DNA from: an uncultured Anaeroplasmataceae bacterium
Lineage (GTDB): Bacteria > Bacillota_I > Bacilli_A > Acholeplasmatales > Anaeroplasmataceae
Assembly: GCA_910579215.1 (NCBI GenBank)
Contig: CAJTTN010000005.1
Location: 53,358 to 117,357, forward strand
Length of the DNA: 64,000 bases
Direction: 5' to 3'
Made by a program: the position numbers and the translations under genes. This document shows, one piece after another, positions 18,114 through 27,620 of this stretch (position 1 is the stretch's first letter; every line of letters begins with the position of its first letter). The notes under the pieces are model-generated. The model was not told the DNA's origin and did no database searches. It worked only from the letters and a program-made list of their open reading frames with translations.

Positions 18114-20693
18114 CTATTCTTCGACTTCAGATACTTGTTCCACTATCGTATTCTCTGAATTTATTTCTTCAGTAACCGATGTTGGAGTTTCTGTCATTAA
18201 AGATTCTTCTAGATTTTGTTCTTCCTCATCAATCTGACGATCTACAATCGCTGTATTTGCAATGGATTGATCTCCCTTAAGCTTTATTAGTATGACACCT
18301 TGTGTGTTTCTTCCAGCTAAAGAAATCTTATCAATATGCATACGGATGATAACTCCTTTATCTGTTGTGATGATCAAATCATTTGCATCACTTACACTTC
18401 TTAAAGCAACTAGCTTACCATTTTTAGCAGTTACATTAAAGGCTTTTACTCCCATACCTCCACGACTTTGTAATCTATATTCATCAATTGTGGATCTTTT
18501 TCCATAGCCTTTTTCTGTTACAATTAAGATTTCATTTCGAGTCTCGGTAATAATACCCATTCCCACCAAATGATCTTTTTTGGATAATGCAATTCCCTTT
18601 ACTCCTGTAGCACTTCTACCCATTGGTCTTACATCTGTTTCTTTAAAATGAATTGCCTTACCATTAGAGGAGCCTAAAACAATATCACGATTTCCGTCTG
18701 TTAATTCTACCTGTAGCAATTCATCATTTTCTTGAAGATTAATAGCTATAATACCATTTGTTCTTATATTTTTAAACTGAGATAATGCTGTTCTTTTAAC
18801 TGTTCCTCTTGTTGTAGCAAAAAACAAATAAGAATTTTCATCATCTAAGGAATGAACAGAGGTGATAGCAGCAAGCTTTTCATCCTGCTGAAAGGTCAAA
18901 ATATTAACAATAGGTAATCCTTTCGCAGTCCTAGAGGTTTCTGGGATATGATATCCCTTAATAGCATACACTCTACCTTTATTCGTAAAGAATAACAAAT
19001 AGTTATGTGTCGAAGTTGGAATAATGAATTCTACATCGTCATTTTCGTTAGTTTTTATTCCACTCATTCCTACTCCGCCACGACTTTGAGCTTTATAGGC
19101 ATCCTGTTTCATACGCTTTGCATACCCATTATTAGTAATTGTAATAACGACATCCTCACGAGGGATTAAATCTTCATTTTCAATACTAATATCTGTACTT
19201 AGGCAAATTTCAGATTTACGTGGATCATTAAACTTATTCTTTATTTCTAATAGTTCTGCTTCAATAATTGATTTCTTTTTCTGTTCATCAGATAAAATTA
19301 ATAGATATTCCTCACAGGCACGCTTTAACTCTGCATGCTCTGCCAATATTTTTTCTCTATTTAAGCCTGATAATCTTCTTAACTGCATATCTAAGATTGC
19401 TTGAGCTTGAATTTCATCTAAATGGAAATGCTGCATTAATTTTTCTTTTTCTGTACCATCTGTAGTTTGACGAATGATTTTAATTACTTTATCAATATTG
19501 TTTTGAGCAATAATGTAACCATCCAAAATATGAATACGAGCTAAAGCTTTATCTAAATCAAACTTTGTTCTGCGCGTAATAATTTCTAATTGATGTTTTA
19601 AATATACCTCTAGTGCCTCTTTAAGTGTGATTGCCTTTGGCTGGTTATCTACAAGACAAATCATATTCATACCAAAGCTTGTTTGAAGCTGAGTATATTT
19701 ATATAGATTATTTAGCATAACCTCTGGATTAACATCCTTACGTAATTCAATAACTATTCTAATTCCTGCACGTCCAGACTCATCTCTTAAATCTGTAATA
19801 CCTTCTACAATCTTATTTTTAGCTACCTCTGCTATACGCTCAATTAGTTTTGTTTTATTGACCATATAAGGGATTTCTGTAACAATTATTTCATTTTTAC
19901 TATTTTTCAAATGAACAATTTCCGCTTTTGAGCGTATAACAATAGAACCATTTCCTGTAGTATAGGCGTTTCTTAACCCTGTTCGTCCTAAAATTTGTCC
20001 ACCCGTTGGGAAATCTGGTCCTTGAATAAATTGCATTAATTCTTCACTTGTTATTTCAGGATTATGAATGACCTCAATAACTCCATCAATGACCTCCCCT
20101 AAATTATGCGGAGGAATATTTGTAGCCATACCTACAGCTATACCAGTAGTACCATTTACCAATAAATTAGGGAATCTTGAAGGTAATACTAGAGGCTCTC
20201 TTTCTGTAGCATCATAATTATCTCCAAAATCAACAGTATTACGATCTATATCTCTTAGCATTTCCATGGCAATTTTACTCATACGAGCTTCTGTATAACG
20301 CATTGCTGCTGCTCCATCACCATCAATATTACCAAAGTTACCATGTCCATCAACTAAAGTATAGCGATAACTAAATGGCTGAGCCATACGAACCATTGCC
20401 TCATATATAGAAGAATCACCATGAGGATGGTATTTACCCATAACATCTCCAACTATACGTGCAGATTTTTTATGAGCAACATTTGAAAATATTTTTAATT
20501 CATTCATTCCATACAAAATACGTCTTTGAACTGGCTTTAACCCATCTCTTGCATCAGGTAGAGCTCTGGCAATAATAACTGACATAGCATAATTTAAGAA
20601 TGAAGTTTTAACTTTATTATTAATATCTAATTGTTCTATTCTGTCATATTCTTGTTTTTCTAATTCAACAAAATTTTCTTTATCTTTTTCCAT
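18114..20693 (-). CDS. gyrA: DNA gyrase subunit A
   Basis: The 859-residue protein has the quinolone-resistance region (ARIVGDVMGKYHPHGDSSIYEAMVRMAQ), the catalytic tyrosine in AAMRYTEARM, and a C-terminal beta-pinwheel with the GyrA-box (QSRGGVGMSGIK). Residues 820-859 are an acidic tail rich in Glu and Thr. It makes and reseals double-strand breaks with GyrB, using ATP to add negative supercoils. It starts 18 bases after gyrB. Confidence 0.97.
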   Translation of the reverse strand: MEKDKENFVELEKQEYDRIEQLDINNKVKTSFLNYAMSVIIARALPDARDGLKPVQRRILYGMNELKIFSNVAHKKSARIVGDVMGKYHPHGDSSIYEAMVRMAQPFSYRYTLVDGHGNFGNIDGDGAAAMRYTEARMSKIAMEMLRDIDRNTVDFGDNYDATEREPLVLPSRFPNLLVNGTTGIAVGMATNIPPHNLGEVIDGVIEVIHNPEITSEELMQFIQGPDFPTGGQILGRTGLRNAYTTGNGSIVIRSKAEIVHLKNSKNEIIVTEIPYMVNKTKLIERIAEVAKNKIVEGITDLRDESGRAGIRIVIELRKDVNPEVMLNNLYKYTQLQTSFGMNMICLVDNQPKAITLKEALEVYLKHQLEIITRRTKFDLDKALARIHILDGYIIAQNNIDKVIKIIRQTTDGTEKEKLMQHFHLDEIQAQAILDMQLRRLSGLNREKILAEHAELKRACEEYLLILSDEQKKKSIIEAELLEIKNKFNDPRKSEICLSTDISIENEDLIPREDVVITITNNGYAKRMKQDAYKAQSRGGVGMSGIKTNENDDVEFIIPTSTHNYLLFFTNKGRVYAIKGYHIPETSRTAKGLPIVNILTFQQDEKLAAITSVHSLDDENSYLFFATTRGTVKRTALSQFKNIRTNGIIAINLQENDELLQVELTDGNRDIVLGSSNGKAIHFKETDVRPMGRSATGVKGIALSKKDHLVGMGIITETRNEILIVTEKGYGKRSTIDEYRLQSRGGMGVKAFNVTAKNGKLVALRSVSDANDLIITTDKGVIIRMHIDKISLAGRNTQGVILIKLKGDQSIANTAIVDRQIDEEEQNLEESLMTETPTSVTEEINSENTIVEQVSEVEE

Positions 20694-20711
20694 ACTTCAA
20701 ACCTCTCACTC

Positions 20712-22622
20712 TTAAATATCTAAGTTATTTGCATAATGTGCATTTTCCTGAATAAATATCTTACGAGGATCAACATCCTCTCCCATTAACATTTCAAAGG
20801 TTTGACTTGCTATAGTCGCATCCTCTAAATGAACTTGCACAAGAGTTCTTAAGGCTGGATCCATTGTTGTTTCCCATAATTGCTCTGGATCCATTTCACC
20901 AAGACCCTTATAACGCTGTACATCTGGTTTACGTTCAGGATATTGCTTTTTATAGTCTTCTAACTCCTCATCAGAATAAGCATAATAAACAGCCTTACCA
21001 AATTGCGCTTTGTACAAAGGAGGCTTAGCAACATAAATATAGCCTTTTTCAATCAATTCTGGCATAAATCTAAAAAAGAACGTTAAAAGTAAAATGCAAA
21101 TATGCTCACCATCTACATCGGCATCGGTCATGATAACTATTTTATGATATCTAGCTTTAGTTATGTCAAATTCTTCGCCAATACCAGTTCCAATAGCTTG
21201 AATCATAGATAAAATTTCATTATTACTTAGTGCTCGTTCTAATCTCACCTTTTGAACATTCAAGACTTTACCACGAAGTGGTAATATTGCTTGATATTCA
21301 CTATCTCTTCCTGATTTAGCAGAACCTCCTGCTGAATCTCCCTCTACAATATACATTTCAGATTTGGAAGGATCTTTACATCTACAATCTGCTAATTTAG
21401 AGGCAAAGCTTAAATTATCTAATGGTGATTTTCTACGAGTAGCCTCTCTAGCCTTTCTTGCAGCGATACGAGCACGAGACGCTAATAAACACTTATCTAT
21501 AATTGCTTTTGCATCATTAGGATTTTCTAAAAAATGTCTATCTAACGCTTCCCCTAATAATTGAGAAACTATAGCACGAACCTCTGTATTTCCTAATTTT
21601 GTCTTGGTTTGTCCTTCAAATTGTGGATTAGGATGCTTAATAGAAATAATAGATACTAATCCTTCTCTAACATCCTCATTGTTGATTTCTTCATCCTTTT
21701 TTAATAGATTATTTGTAGTTGCATAATTCTTTATACATCTAGTTAAAGCTAGTCTAAAGCCTTCCTCATGAGTACCACCCTCATGAGTATGAATATTATT
21801 GGTAAAAGAATAGATAAGACCTGTATAGGTGTCATTATATTGTAAAGCTACCTCCACTTGTATATTATCCTTAAAACCTTCACAATAAATAATTTTAGGT
21901 TCTATTAATTTTTTACCCATATTTAAGAATTCTACGTATTCCTTAATTCCACCCTCATAGAGATAAACATTTTCTATAGGTGTTTCTCCTCTTTTATCTC
22001 TCAAAGTCATTTTAATGCCTTTATTTAAAAAAGCCAATTGCTGAACTCTTTGACGTAACGTCTCATAATTATATACGGTAGTTTCTGTAAACATCACAGG
22101 ATCAGCTTTAAAGATAACCTGACTTCCTGTATGATGTGAAGTTCCACTTTCCTTTAAATCATACTTTACTTTTCCTCGCTCAAAGCGCTGTTTATATTTT
22201 CTTCCATTACGACTAACAATGACCTCTAGCCACTCAGACAAAGCATTAACTACTGAAGCTCCTACTCCATGTAAGCCACCTGAAACTTTATAAGAGCTTC
22301 CGTCAAACTTACCACCAGCATGTAGGACTGTAAATATAGTTTCTACTGCACTTTTTCCCGTTTTTGGATGTATATTTACAGGCATACCACGTCCATCGTC
22401 TGTTACACTAATTACATCACCATGTAAAATTTCTACTTCTATATGAGAAGCGAACCCTGCTAAAGCTTCATCTATTGAATTATCTACAATTTCCCATACT
22501 AAATGATGCAGTCCAGCAGGACCTGTTGTACCGATATACATACCAGGGCGCTTACGAACCGCCTCTAAGCCCTCTAATATTTGAATATTTTCCGCATCAT
22601 AATTTTTATACTCTTTTTCCAT
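20712..22622 (-). CDS. gyrB: DNA gyrase subunit B
   Basis: The 636-residue protein has a GHKL ATPase with the sequences EIVDNSIDEALAG and DDGRGMPV and a GLHGVGASVVNALS loop. Its Toprim domain has EGDSAGGSAKSGRD and DADVDGEHI. Length and motifs are standard for Firmicutes GyrB. It sits between recF and gyrA, the usual origin order. Confidence 0.97.
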   Translation of the reverse strand: MEKEYKNYDAENIQILEGLEAVRKRPGMYIGTTGPAGLHHLVWEIVDNSIDEALAGFASHIEVEILHGDVISVTDDGRGMPVNIHPKTGKSAVETIFTVLHAGGKFDGSSYKVSGGLHGVGASVVNALSEWLEVIVSRNGRKYKQRFERGKVKYDLKESGTSHHTGSQVIFKADPVMFTETTVYNYETLRQRVQQLAFLNKGIKMTLRDKRGETPIENVYLYEGGIKEYVEFLNMGKKLIEPKIIYCEGFKDNIQVEVALQYNDTYTGLIYSFTNNIHTHEGGTHEEGFRLALTRCIKNYATTNNLLKKDEEINNEDVREGLVSIISIKHPNPQFEGQTKTKLGNTEVRAIVSQLLGEALDRHFLENPNDAKAIIDKCLLASRARIAARKAREATRRKSPLDNLSFASKLADCRCKDPSKSEMYIVEGDSAGGSAKSGRDSEYQAILPLRGKVLNVQKVRLERALSNNEILSMIQAIGTGIGEEFDITKARYHKIVIMTDADVDGEHICILLLTFFFRFMPELIEKGYIYVAKPPLYKAQFGKAVYYAYSDEELEDYKKQYPERKPDVQRYKGLGEMDPEQLWETTMDPALRTLVQVHLEDATIASQTFEMLMGEDVDPRKIFIQENAHYANNLDI

Positions 22623-22635
22623 AACATTTACCTCT

Positions 22636-23661
22636 CTATAATCGTATAATTTGAGCTTCTTTTAGTAAGTCATCAGGAATATTAAAAAGAGAAGTAGTTG
22701 TAATAAACGTTTGATCCTCTTTTTTTATATATTCCATGATATGATTGATTCTTTTTTGATCTATACTAGCAAAAACGTCATCCAGTAATAATATTATATC
22801 GTGACCTTTTCTTTTATAAAGTTCCTTTAAAGATAACTTGATCGCCAAAACAGCATTGCGCATTTGACCTTCAGATGCAAATTCCTTAGCTTCCTTGGTA
22901 TCTAATTCTATTTTAAAATCATCTCTATGTAATCCTAAATTTGTCGTTTTAGAAAGAATATCATAGGATAGCTTAGCTTGGAAGGATGCTTCTAAATTTG
23001 CTATATCATAGCTACTAAGGTAGGTCAATTTAATTTTTTCACATTCTAATTCTTCACACACACAAGATAATATTTCATTTAAAGATGCTAGAAATCCTAT
23101 TCTAACATCATAAATTTTATAAATATATTCCATTAGTTGCTTCGTTATGACCTCTAAAATTGTTTTTTTCGATTCTGTATATTTTTTTAATAGCTCATTT
23201 CTCTCTTTTAATAGCCTTTTGTAACCCGTAATGGCTCTTAAATAGCTTTTATCTATAAGAGACAGTTCCAAATCTAAAAACCGTCTACGACTGGATTTAG
23301 AGCCTAATATTAAATCCATATCTGTAGGAGAAAACATAATAACTGAAATTTCTCCAATAAAATCACTCATTTTAGGATAAGATATGTCATTAATATAAAC
23401 CTGTCTGCCTTCTTTAGAAAGCTTTAATTCGAACTTCTTTTTTTCTTGAACTACAATATTAGTTTTAGATTCATGCTGTAAAATTAATGTTTCATAAGTT
23501 GTTGTTCTATGACTTTTTGATGTGGATATTAAATATATTGCTTCTAAAATAGAAGTTTTTCCTGTTGCATTAGGACCTACAAAAATTACAATCTTATTTT
23601 TAAAATTCAAACTTAAACTTTGAAATTTTCTAAAGTTTTTAAGTTCTATAGATTGAATCAT
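22636..23661 (-). CDS. recF: DNA replication and repair protein RecF
   Basis: The 341-residue SMC-like ATPase has Walker A GPNATGKTSILEAIY near residue 30, a signature region SEGQMRNAVLAIKLSL, and Walker B ILLLDDVFASID. It marks single-strand gaps for RecOR loading of RecA. The start overlaps the yaaA stop (ATGA). Confidence 0.96.
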   Translation of the reverse strand: MIQSIELKNFRKFQSLSLNFKNKIVIFVGPNATGKTSILEAIYLISTSKSHRTTTYETLILQHESKTNIVVQEKKKFELKLSKEGRQVYINDISYPKMSDFIGEISVIMFSPTDMDLILGSKSSRRRFLDLELSLIDKSYLRAITGYKRLLKERNELLKKYTESKKTILEVITKQLMEYIYKIYDVRIGFLASLNEILSCVCEELECEKIKLTYLSSYDIANLEASFQAKLSYDILSKTTNLGLHRDDFKIELDTKEAKEFASEGQMRNAVLAIKLSLKELYKRKGHDIILLLDDVFASIDQKRINHIMEYIKKEDQTFITTTSLFNIPDDLLKEAQIIRL

Positions 23662-23864
23662 TCCATTCTATACTCTTTTCCTAAAATTTGGACAACATCC
23701 TTAGGATAAAGTTTTCTACCTCGACGTTGTTCTAATTCTTGATTCACATACACTTGATGCGAAGCTAAGAAAAACTTTGCCTCTCCACCACTTTGAATCA
23801 CATTTTCCATTTTTAATAGTTGCTGTAATGTAATAAATTCTGTTAGAAGTTTTATCTGCTTCAT
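23658..23864 (-). CDS. yaaA: S4-domain RNA-binding protein YaaA
   Basis: The small S4-like protein (68 residues from the ATG at 23864) has the IQSGGEAKFFLASHQVYVN core and RGRKLYPKDVV. In Bacilli it sits between dnaN and recF, as here. The internal ATG is preferred over a GTG at 23876 because GGTGA lies 4-5 bases before it. Its role may be in ribosome assembly or RNA binding. Confidence 0.9.
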   Translation of the reverse strand: MKQIKLLTEFITLQQLLKMENVIQSGGEAKFFLASHQVYVNQELEQRRGRKLYPKDVVQILGKEYRME

Positions 23865-23972
23865 TTTTTCACCCACATTCTATATGATTATATCATATAG
23901 GCTTAATTTTTGCAATAAAAAAGTGTTTAGAATTAAGTTTATTTTTCACAAGCATATCCTATACGATAGTGA

Positions 23973-24008
23973 TAAAAAAGCCTTTAAATTTGATTTTTAA
24001 AGGCTCTG
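23973..24008 (-). terminator. Terminator of the dnaA-dnaN unit
   Basis: A 10-bp perfect stem (23979-23988 with 23996-24005) is followed on the minus strand by six T residues. It lies after dnaN and separates it from yaaA-recF. Confidence 0.85.
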
Positions 24009-24057
24009 AGACGATTTTATATTATTTTTATATAAATTTTTGAATTTAAAACATGAA

Positions 24058-25197
24058 TTAATCCATACGTACAGGAAGAATCAATTGTGTTAAATTAGGA
24101 TCCTTTTCTCCTCTAATTACAAAAGGACGAATTCCCTCTGAACAATTTAATGAAATTTCAGAAGATTCGAAGCTTCTTAAGGCTTCTACTAAATATCTGG
24201 AAGAAAAGCCAATTGTGATTGGAGCATTCATTTGAACATCTAATGGAACAAGTTCTTCTTGAGCATCTCCTACAGATGCATTAGTAGTAGATAATATTAT
24301 ATTTCTATCTTCACTAACTGTAAGCTTAATAATACTATAAGAAAGTTCATTTGTACTCATTTTTTCTCTTGGAGATAATAAAGATACTCTTTCAACTGCA
24401 TCTAATAATTCATTTTTATTAAATTTAATTACAATAGGAAATGCTGGTGGAATAATTCTAGAAGTATCAGGATAATTCCCATCTAATAATCTAGTTTGAA
24501 ACAATACATTCTTAAATTTTACTAACAATTTATTTGTAGCAAAGTATAAAGAAACTTTGTCATTATATGTATCCATAGCTCTTGACAATTCATCTAATGA
24601 CTTATTAGGAATAGTTATATTAAAAGGTCTATAATTATCAATTTCTAGGATAGTTTGAGATAATCTAAAGGAATCTGTTGCAGTTACATTTAATTTTGTA
24701 TCATTTAAAGAAAAATGAACTCCTGTTAAAATAGGCTTTTTCTCACTTTGTGCTGTAGCAAAGCTCGTTTGCTTGATCAACATTTTTAAGCATTCAGAAG
24801 ATAATTCTAAAGGATTTTCTAAAGTCACAAAATCAATATTAGGATAGTCTAAAGGATCCATTATATGTAGCTTATATTCTCCACGATCTGCTTTGATTAA
24901 TAAAATTTTATCATCTAATAAGCATAAATTCACTTTTTTGGAATTAATTTTCCTAATTATATCTATAAAAAATCTTCCAGGGACAACAGTTTTTCCTGGC
25001 TTTGTAATTTCTAAAGAGGAATCAGAAATAAAGGTTTCTACTGAAATATCTGTATTAGATGAGGTAAGATATAGGTCAGAAGTTGTAACCTCCATTTTTA
25101 TTCCTGTTAATATAGGCATTGGACTCTTAGCTGGTAAGCCTCTTGAGATAATGTTTAGATTTTCAAGTAAAATTTCGCGATCAATTGAAAAATTCAT
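24058..25197 (-). CDS. dnaN: DNA polymerase III beta sliding clamp
   Basis: The 379-residue protein (MNFSIDREILLENL start) has the three-fold clamp domain layout, with the signatures LPAKSPMPILTGI and SEKKPILTGVHFSL, and ends in QLILPVRMD. The start at 25197 is chosen over a longer frame from 25287: AAGGAG is 8 bases upstream of it, and the extra residues are unlike DnaN. It tethers polymerase III to DNA. Confidence 0.97.
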   Translation of the reverse strand: MNFSIDREILLENLNIISRGLPAKSPMPILTGIKMEVTTSDLYLTSSNTDISVETFISDSSLEITKPGKTVVPGRFFIDIIRKINSKKVNLCLLDDKILLIKADRGEYKLHIMDPLDYPNIDFVTLENPLELSSECLKMLIKQTSFATAQSEKKPILTGVHFSLNDTKLNVTATDSFRLSQTILEIDNYRPFNITIPNKSLDELSRAMDTYNDKVSLYFATNKLLVKFKNVLFQTRLLDGNYPDTSRIIPPAFPIVIKFNKNELLDAVERVSLLSPREKMSTNELSYSIIKLTVSEDRNIILSTTNASVGDAQEELVPLDVQMNAPITIGFSSRYLVEALRSFESSEISLNCSEGIRPFVIRGEKDPNLTQLILPVRMD

Positions 25198-25254
25198 AAT
25201 GTACTCCTTAATTAAAAAATTAATTTTATTAAATATTATTATTACTATTATGAG

Positions 25255-25343
25255 TGTGGATTTGTGGATAACTGCAAAATCCCTCAAAATATCAATAAAA
25301 TTATATCATAAATCTTTGTGGAAATCTATTAAATTTATCCACT
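25255..25343. promoter_or_regulatory. DnaA boxes between dnaN and dnaA
   Basis: One perfect reversed DnaA box (TGTGGATAA, 25263-25271) lies beside a degenerate copy starting at 25255. A one-mismatch forward box (TTATCCACT) lies at 25335-25343, just after the dnaA stop. Such boxes between dnaA and dnaN form the second part of a bipartite Bacillus-type origin. Confidence 0.6.
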
Positions 25344-25345
25344 TT

Positions 25346-26656
25346 TTATAATTTCTTCAAAATAATGTTTATAGCCATTTTTAATTCTTGATTTGTTTTT
25401 AATTCCTCTTCTATTTTAGTACATCCATTCATAATTGTAGTGTGATCTCTTCCATTTAAAATCGCACCAATTTTAGAATAAGTAAACCCAAAATGAGTTT
25501 TTAAAATATACATTGCAATATGTCTTGGTAAAACATATTTTGCATTTCTAGATTTTCCTAATAAATCAGCAGTACTAATACTATAAGTATTAGATATTAC
25601 ACTTAATGCCGCTTCGTAATTTCCTTTTTCCTGCGCTTTTTGTGCCTTAATTAATACCTCTAAAGCCTCTTTTGCTAACTCTAAGGATGGCTCTTTATTA
25701 TAAACCTCACAATACCATAAAACGCGATTTAATCCTCCCTCTAATTCACGAACGTTATCTACAAAATTTTCTGCTATAAAGGTTAGGATTTTTTCATCTA
25801 ATTGCTTATTGGAATTTTCTGCCAACTTTCTTTTTAAAATGTTAACTCTTTGTGGTAAATCTGGTTGTTGAATATCTACACTAACTCCCATTTGAAATCT
25901 TGAGGTTAAACGATCCATTATGCCAGTTAATTTTTTTGCAGGACAATCAGAAGTGATAACAATTTGTTTTTGTCTGCCTATTAAATCATTAAATAATTTG
26001 AAAAATTCCTGTTGGGATTTATTCCCTTGAGCTAGCATTTGAATATCATCTACTAATAATACATCTAGGTTTTCGTATTTTTCTTCAAAGGATGTCATAT
26101 TTTGTGCTTGAACTGCTTTTATATAATCAGTAATAAAGTCTGATGCTTGAATATAAAGCACGTTATTATTTAAGTCATTTTCTATTATTTGGTTTCCAAT
26201 TGCATGCATTAAGTGGGTTTTTCCTAATCCTACCCCACCAAAGATATATAAGGGGTTAACAAATACACCAGGCTGTTCAGCAACCTTAAGACCAGTAGAA
26301 TAGCTTAATCGATTAGATTCTCCAACGACTAACGAATCAAAAGTAAAATTATTTTTTAAATTGTTTTTGTTTAATTTTATTTGTTCAGGCTTTTCTACTT
26401 TGATTTCCCCCTCACAAACAAACTTAAATTTCACACGTAAATCGGTAAGTTTAGATACTATTTCTCCAATTTTTCTTGCATATAGATTGTTAATTCTAGT
26501 CTTTATATATAAGGAAGGCGTAAGTACATAAATTATGCCATTTTCATTTTTAAGAACTTTTTTTACATTTGAAAAAGTTTCATCAAAAGTTTCTTCTGCT
26601 AGACTAGCTGCTAATTTGTCTCTTGTTTTATTCCATAAGTCTTGATAAACATCCAT
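25346..26656 (-). CDS. dnaA: Chromosomal replication initiator DnaA
   Basis: The 436-residue AAA+ protein has an N-terminal helicase-loading domain, Walker A GGVGLGKTHLMHAIG near residue 140, Walker B VLLVDDIQML, and a C-terminal DnaA-box reader (GRDHTTIMNGC). It is slightly shorter than Bacillus DnaA because the domain II linker is short. Its promoter lies inside the origin. Confidence 0.98.
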   Translation of the reverse strand: MDVYQDLWNKTRDKLAASLAEETFDETFSNVKKVLKNENGIIYVLTPSLYIKTRINNLYARKIGEIVSKLTDLRVKFKFVCEGEIKVEKPEQIKLNKNNLKNNFTFDSLVVGESNRLSYSTGLKVAEQPGVFVNPLYIFGGVGLGKTHLMHAIGNQIIENDLNNNVLYIQASDFITDYIKAVQAQNMTSFEEKYENLDVLLVDDIQMLAQGNKSQQEFFKLFNDLIGRQKQIVITSDCPAKKLTGIMDRLTSRFQMGVSVDIQQPDLPQRVNILKRKLAENSNKQLDEKILTFIAENFVDNVRELEGGLNRVLWYCEVYNKEPSLELAKEALEVLIKAQKAQEKGNYEAALSVISNTYSISTADLLGKSRNAKYVLPRHIAMYILKTHFGFTYSKIGAILNGRDHTTIMNGCTKIEEELKTNQELKMAINIILKKL

Positions 26657-26680
26657 AATATAACACCCACATTCTTAAAT

Positions 26681-26708
26681 ATAATAGCATAATTTTAAAA
26701 TATAACAA
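26681..26708 (-). promoter_or_regulatory. dnaA: Probable dnaA promoter
   Basis: On the minus strand a TTGTTA -35 (26703-26708), a 16-base spacer and a TATTAT -10 (26681-26686) lie about 25 bases before the dnaA start. DnaA boxes directly upstream suggest autoregulation. Confidence 0.55.
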
Positions 26709-26955
26709 GTCCTATTTTTCCACAAAAAATGTGGATAACTTTTAAAAGAAAGAACTCTATTATTTTGAAAAATGTGGATAAAAGTATAAAAAAATGGCTA
26801 AAAATAGCCAAATTTTAAAGAATTCTACAAATTCACGGGTGGATAAAATAGTAGACAAGTTATCCACATTTTTTTATTTTTTTTAAACATTTTTTTCAAA
26901 AGTTTTAATTTGAAAATTAATTCTTTTTTTATATTAAATTTTTTGAGAAAAAGTA
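26709..26955. other. oriC with DnaA-box cluster and AT-rich unwinding region
   Basis: The dnaA-rpmH gap holds reversed DnaA boxes at 26730-26738 and 26773-26781 (both perfect), a one-mismatch reversed box at 26838-26846, a perfect forward box at 26860-26868, and a near-match at 26716-26724. An almost pure A/T stretch of about 85 bases follows to about 26950 and is the probable unwinding element. Gene orientations diverge from this point, which supports it as the origin. Confidence 0.88.
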
Positions 26956-26956
26956 T

Positions 26957-26985
26957 TTGACATCTATCATATTTTTTGCTAGAAT
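26957..26985 (+). promoter_or_regulatory. rpmH: rpmH promoter
   Basis: A perfect TTGACA (26957-26962), a 17-base spacer and TAGAAT (26980-26985) precede rpmH by about 40 bases. Confidence 0.8.
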
Positions 26986-27023
26986 AATATAGCGTGGTTT
27001 CGTAAGAAAGGTAGGTATGAATT

Positions 27024-27158
27024 ATGAAAAGAACTTATCAACCTAATAAACGTAAAAGAAAAGTTACGCATGGTTTCCGTGCGAGAATGGCTACAAAAAA
27101 TGGCCGTCATGTATTAGCTCGTAGACGTAAAAAAGGTAGAAAACAATTAACTGTTTAA
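27024..27158 (+). CDS. rpmH: Ribosomal protein bL34
   Basis: This 44-residue, highly basic protein begins MKRTYQPNKRKRKVTHGFRA and ends GRKQLTV, the standard bL34 sequence. It stabilises 23S rRNA in the large subunit. It has its usual place between the origin and rnpA. It is too short for most frame finders. Confidence 0.98.
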   Translation: MKRTYQPNKRKRKVTHGFRARMATKNGRHVLARRRKKGRKQLTV

Positions 27159-27184
27159 TTTCATAATAACATTGACAAAACTAG

Positions 27185-27226
27185 TACAACCTGATCAATT
27201 TATAAAATTAAGGTTGTATTTTTTTG
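27185..27226 (+). terminator. Terminator or attenuator between rpmH and rnpA
   Basis: An 8-bp stem (27185-27192 with 27211-27218) with an 18-base loop is followed by a T-run. It would reduce read-through from abundant rpmH message into rnpA. Confidence 0.65.
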
Positions 27227-27254
27227 TTTATTATGTAACTACAGGGGAAAAACT

Positions 27255-27620
27255 ATGAAAAAACAATATCGCGTAAAGAAAAGTAAGGAAATAGAAGCGA
27301 TTTTAAAAAGACATCGTATCTCTAGTTCACCTTATTTTACCATTTACATTAAAGAACAAAATCACGAAACCCAACATTTTCGTTATGCGATGAGTGTAGG
27401 AAAAAAAATAGGTAATGCTGTAGTAAGAAATCATATAAAACGTCAAATTCGGGCAATTGTACGTAATGTAAATATTATTCCGCAGGTTGATGTTTTTATA
27501 GTTGCAAAAGTGAAAATAAAAGATTTATCTTTTCAAGAAATTGAAAAAGAGTTATGTTTTTTATTTCGCAAACAAAAATTACTTGTGAAAGGAGAAAATA
27601 ATGATTCAATTTTTAAATAG
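27255..27620 (+). CDS. rnpA: Ribonuclease P protein component
   Basis: The 121-residue basic protein has the RnpA core RYAMSVGKKIGNAVVRNHIKRQIRAI, including the RNR-like signature. It binds RNase P RNA to cut tRNA 5' leaders. It overlaps yidC by 20 bases in another frame. Confidence 0.95.
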   Translation: MKKQYRVKKSKEIEAILKRHRISSSPYFTIYIKEQNHETQHFRYAMSVGKKIGNAVVRNHIKRQIRAIVRNVNIIPQVDVFIVAKVKIKDLSFQEIEKELCFLFRKQKLLVKGENNDSIFK

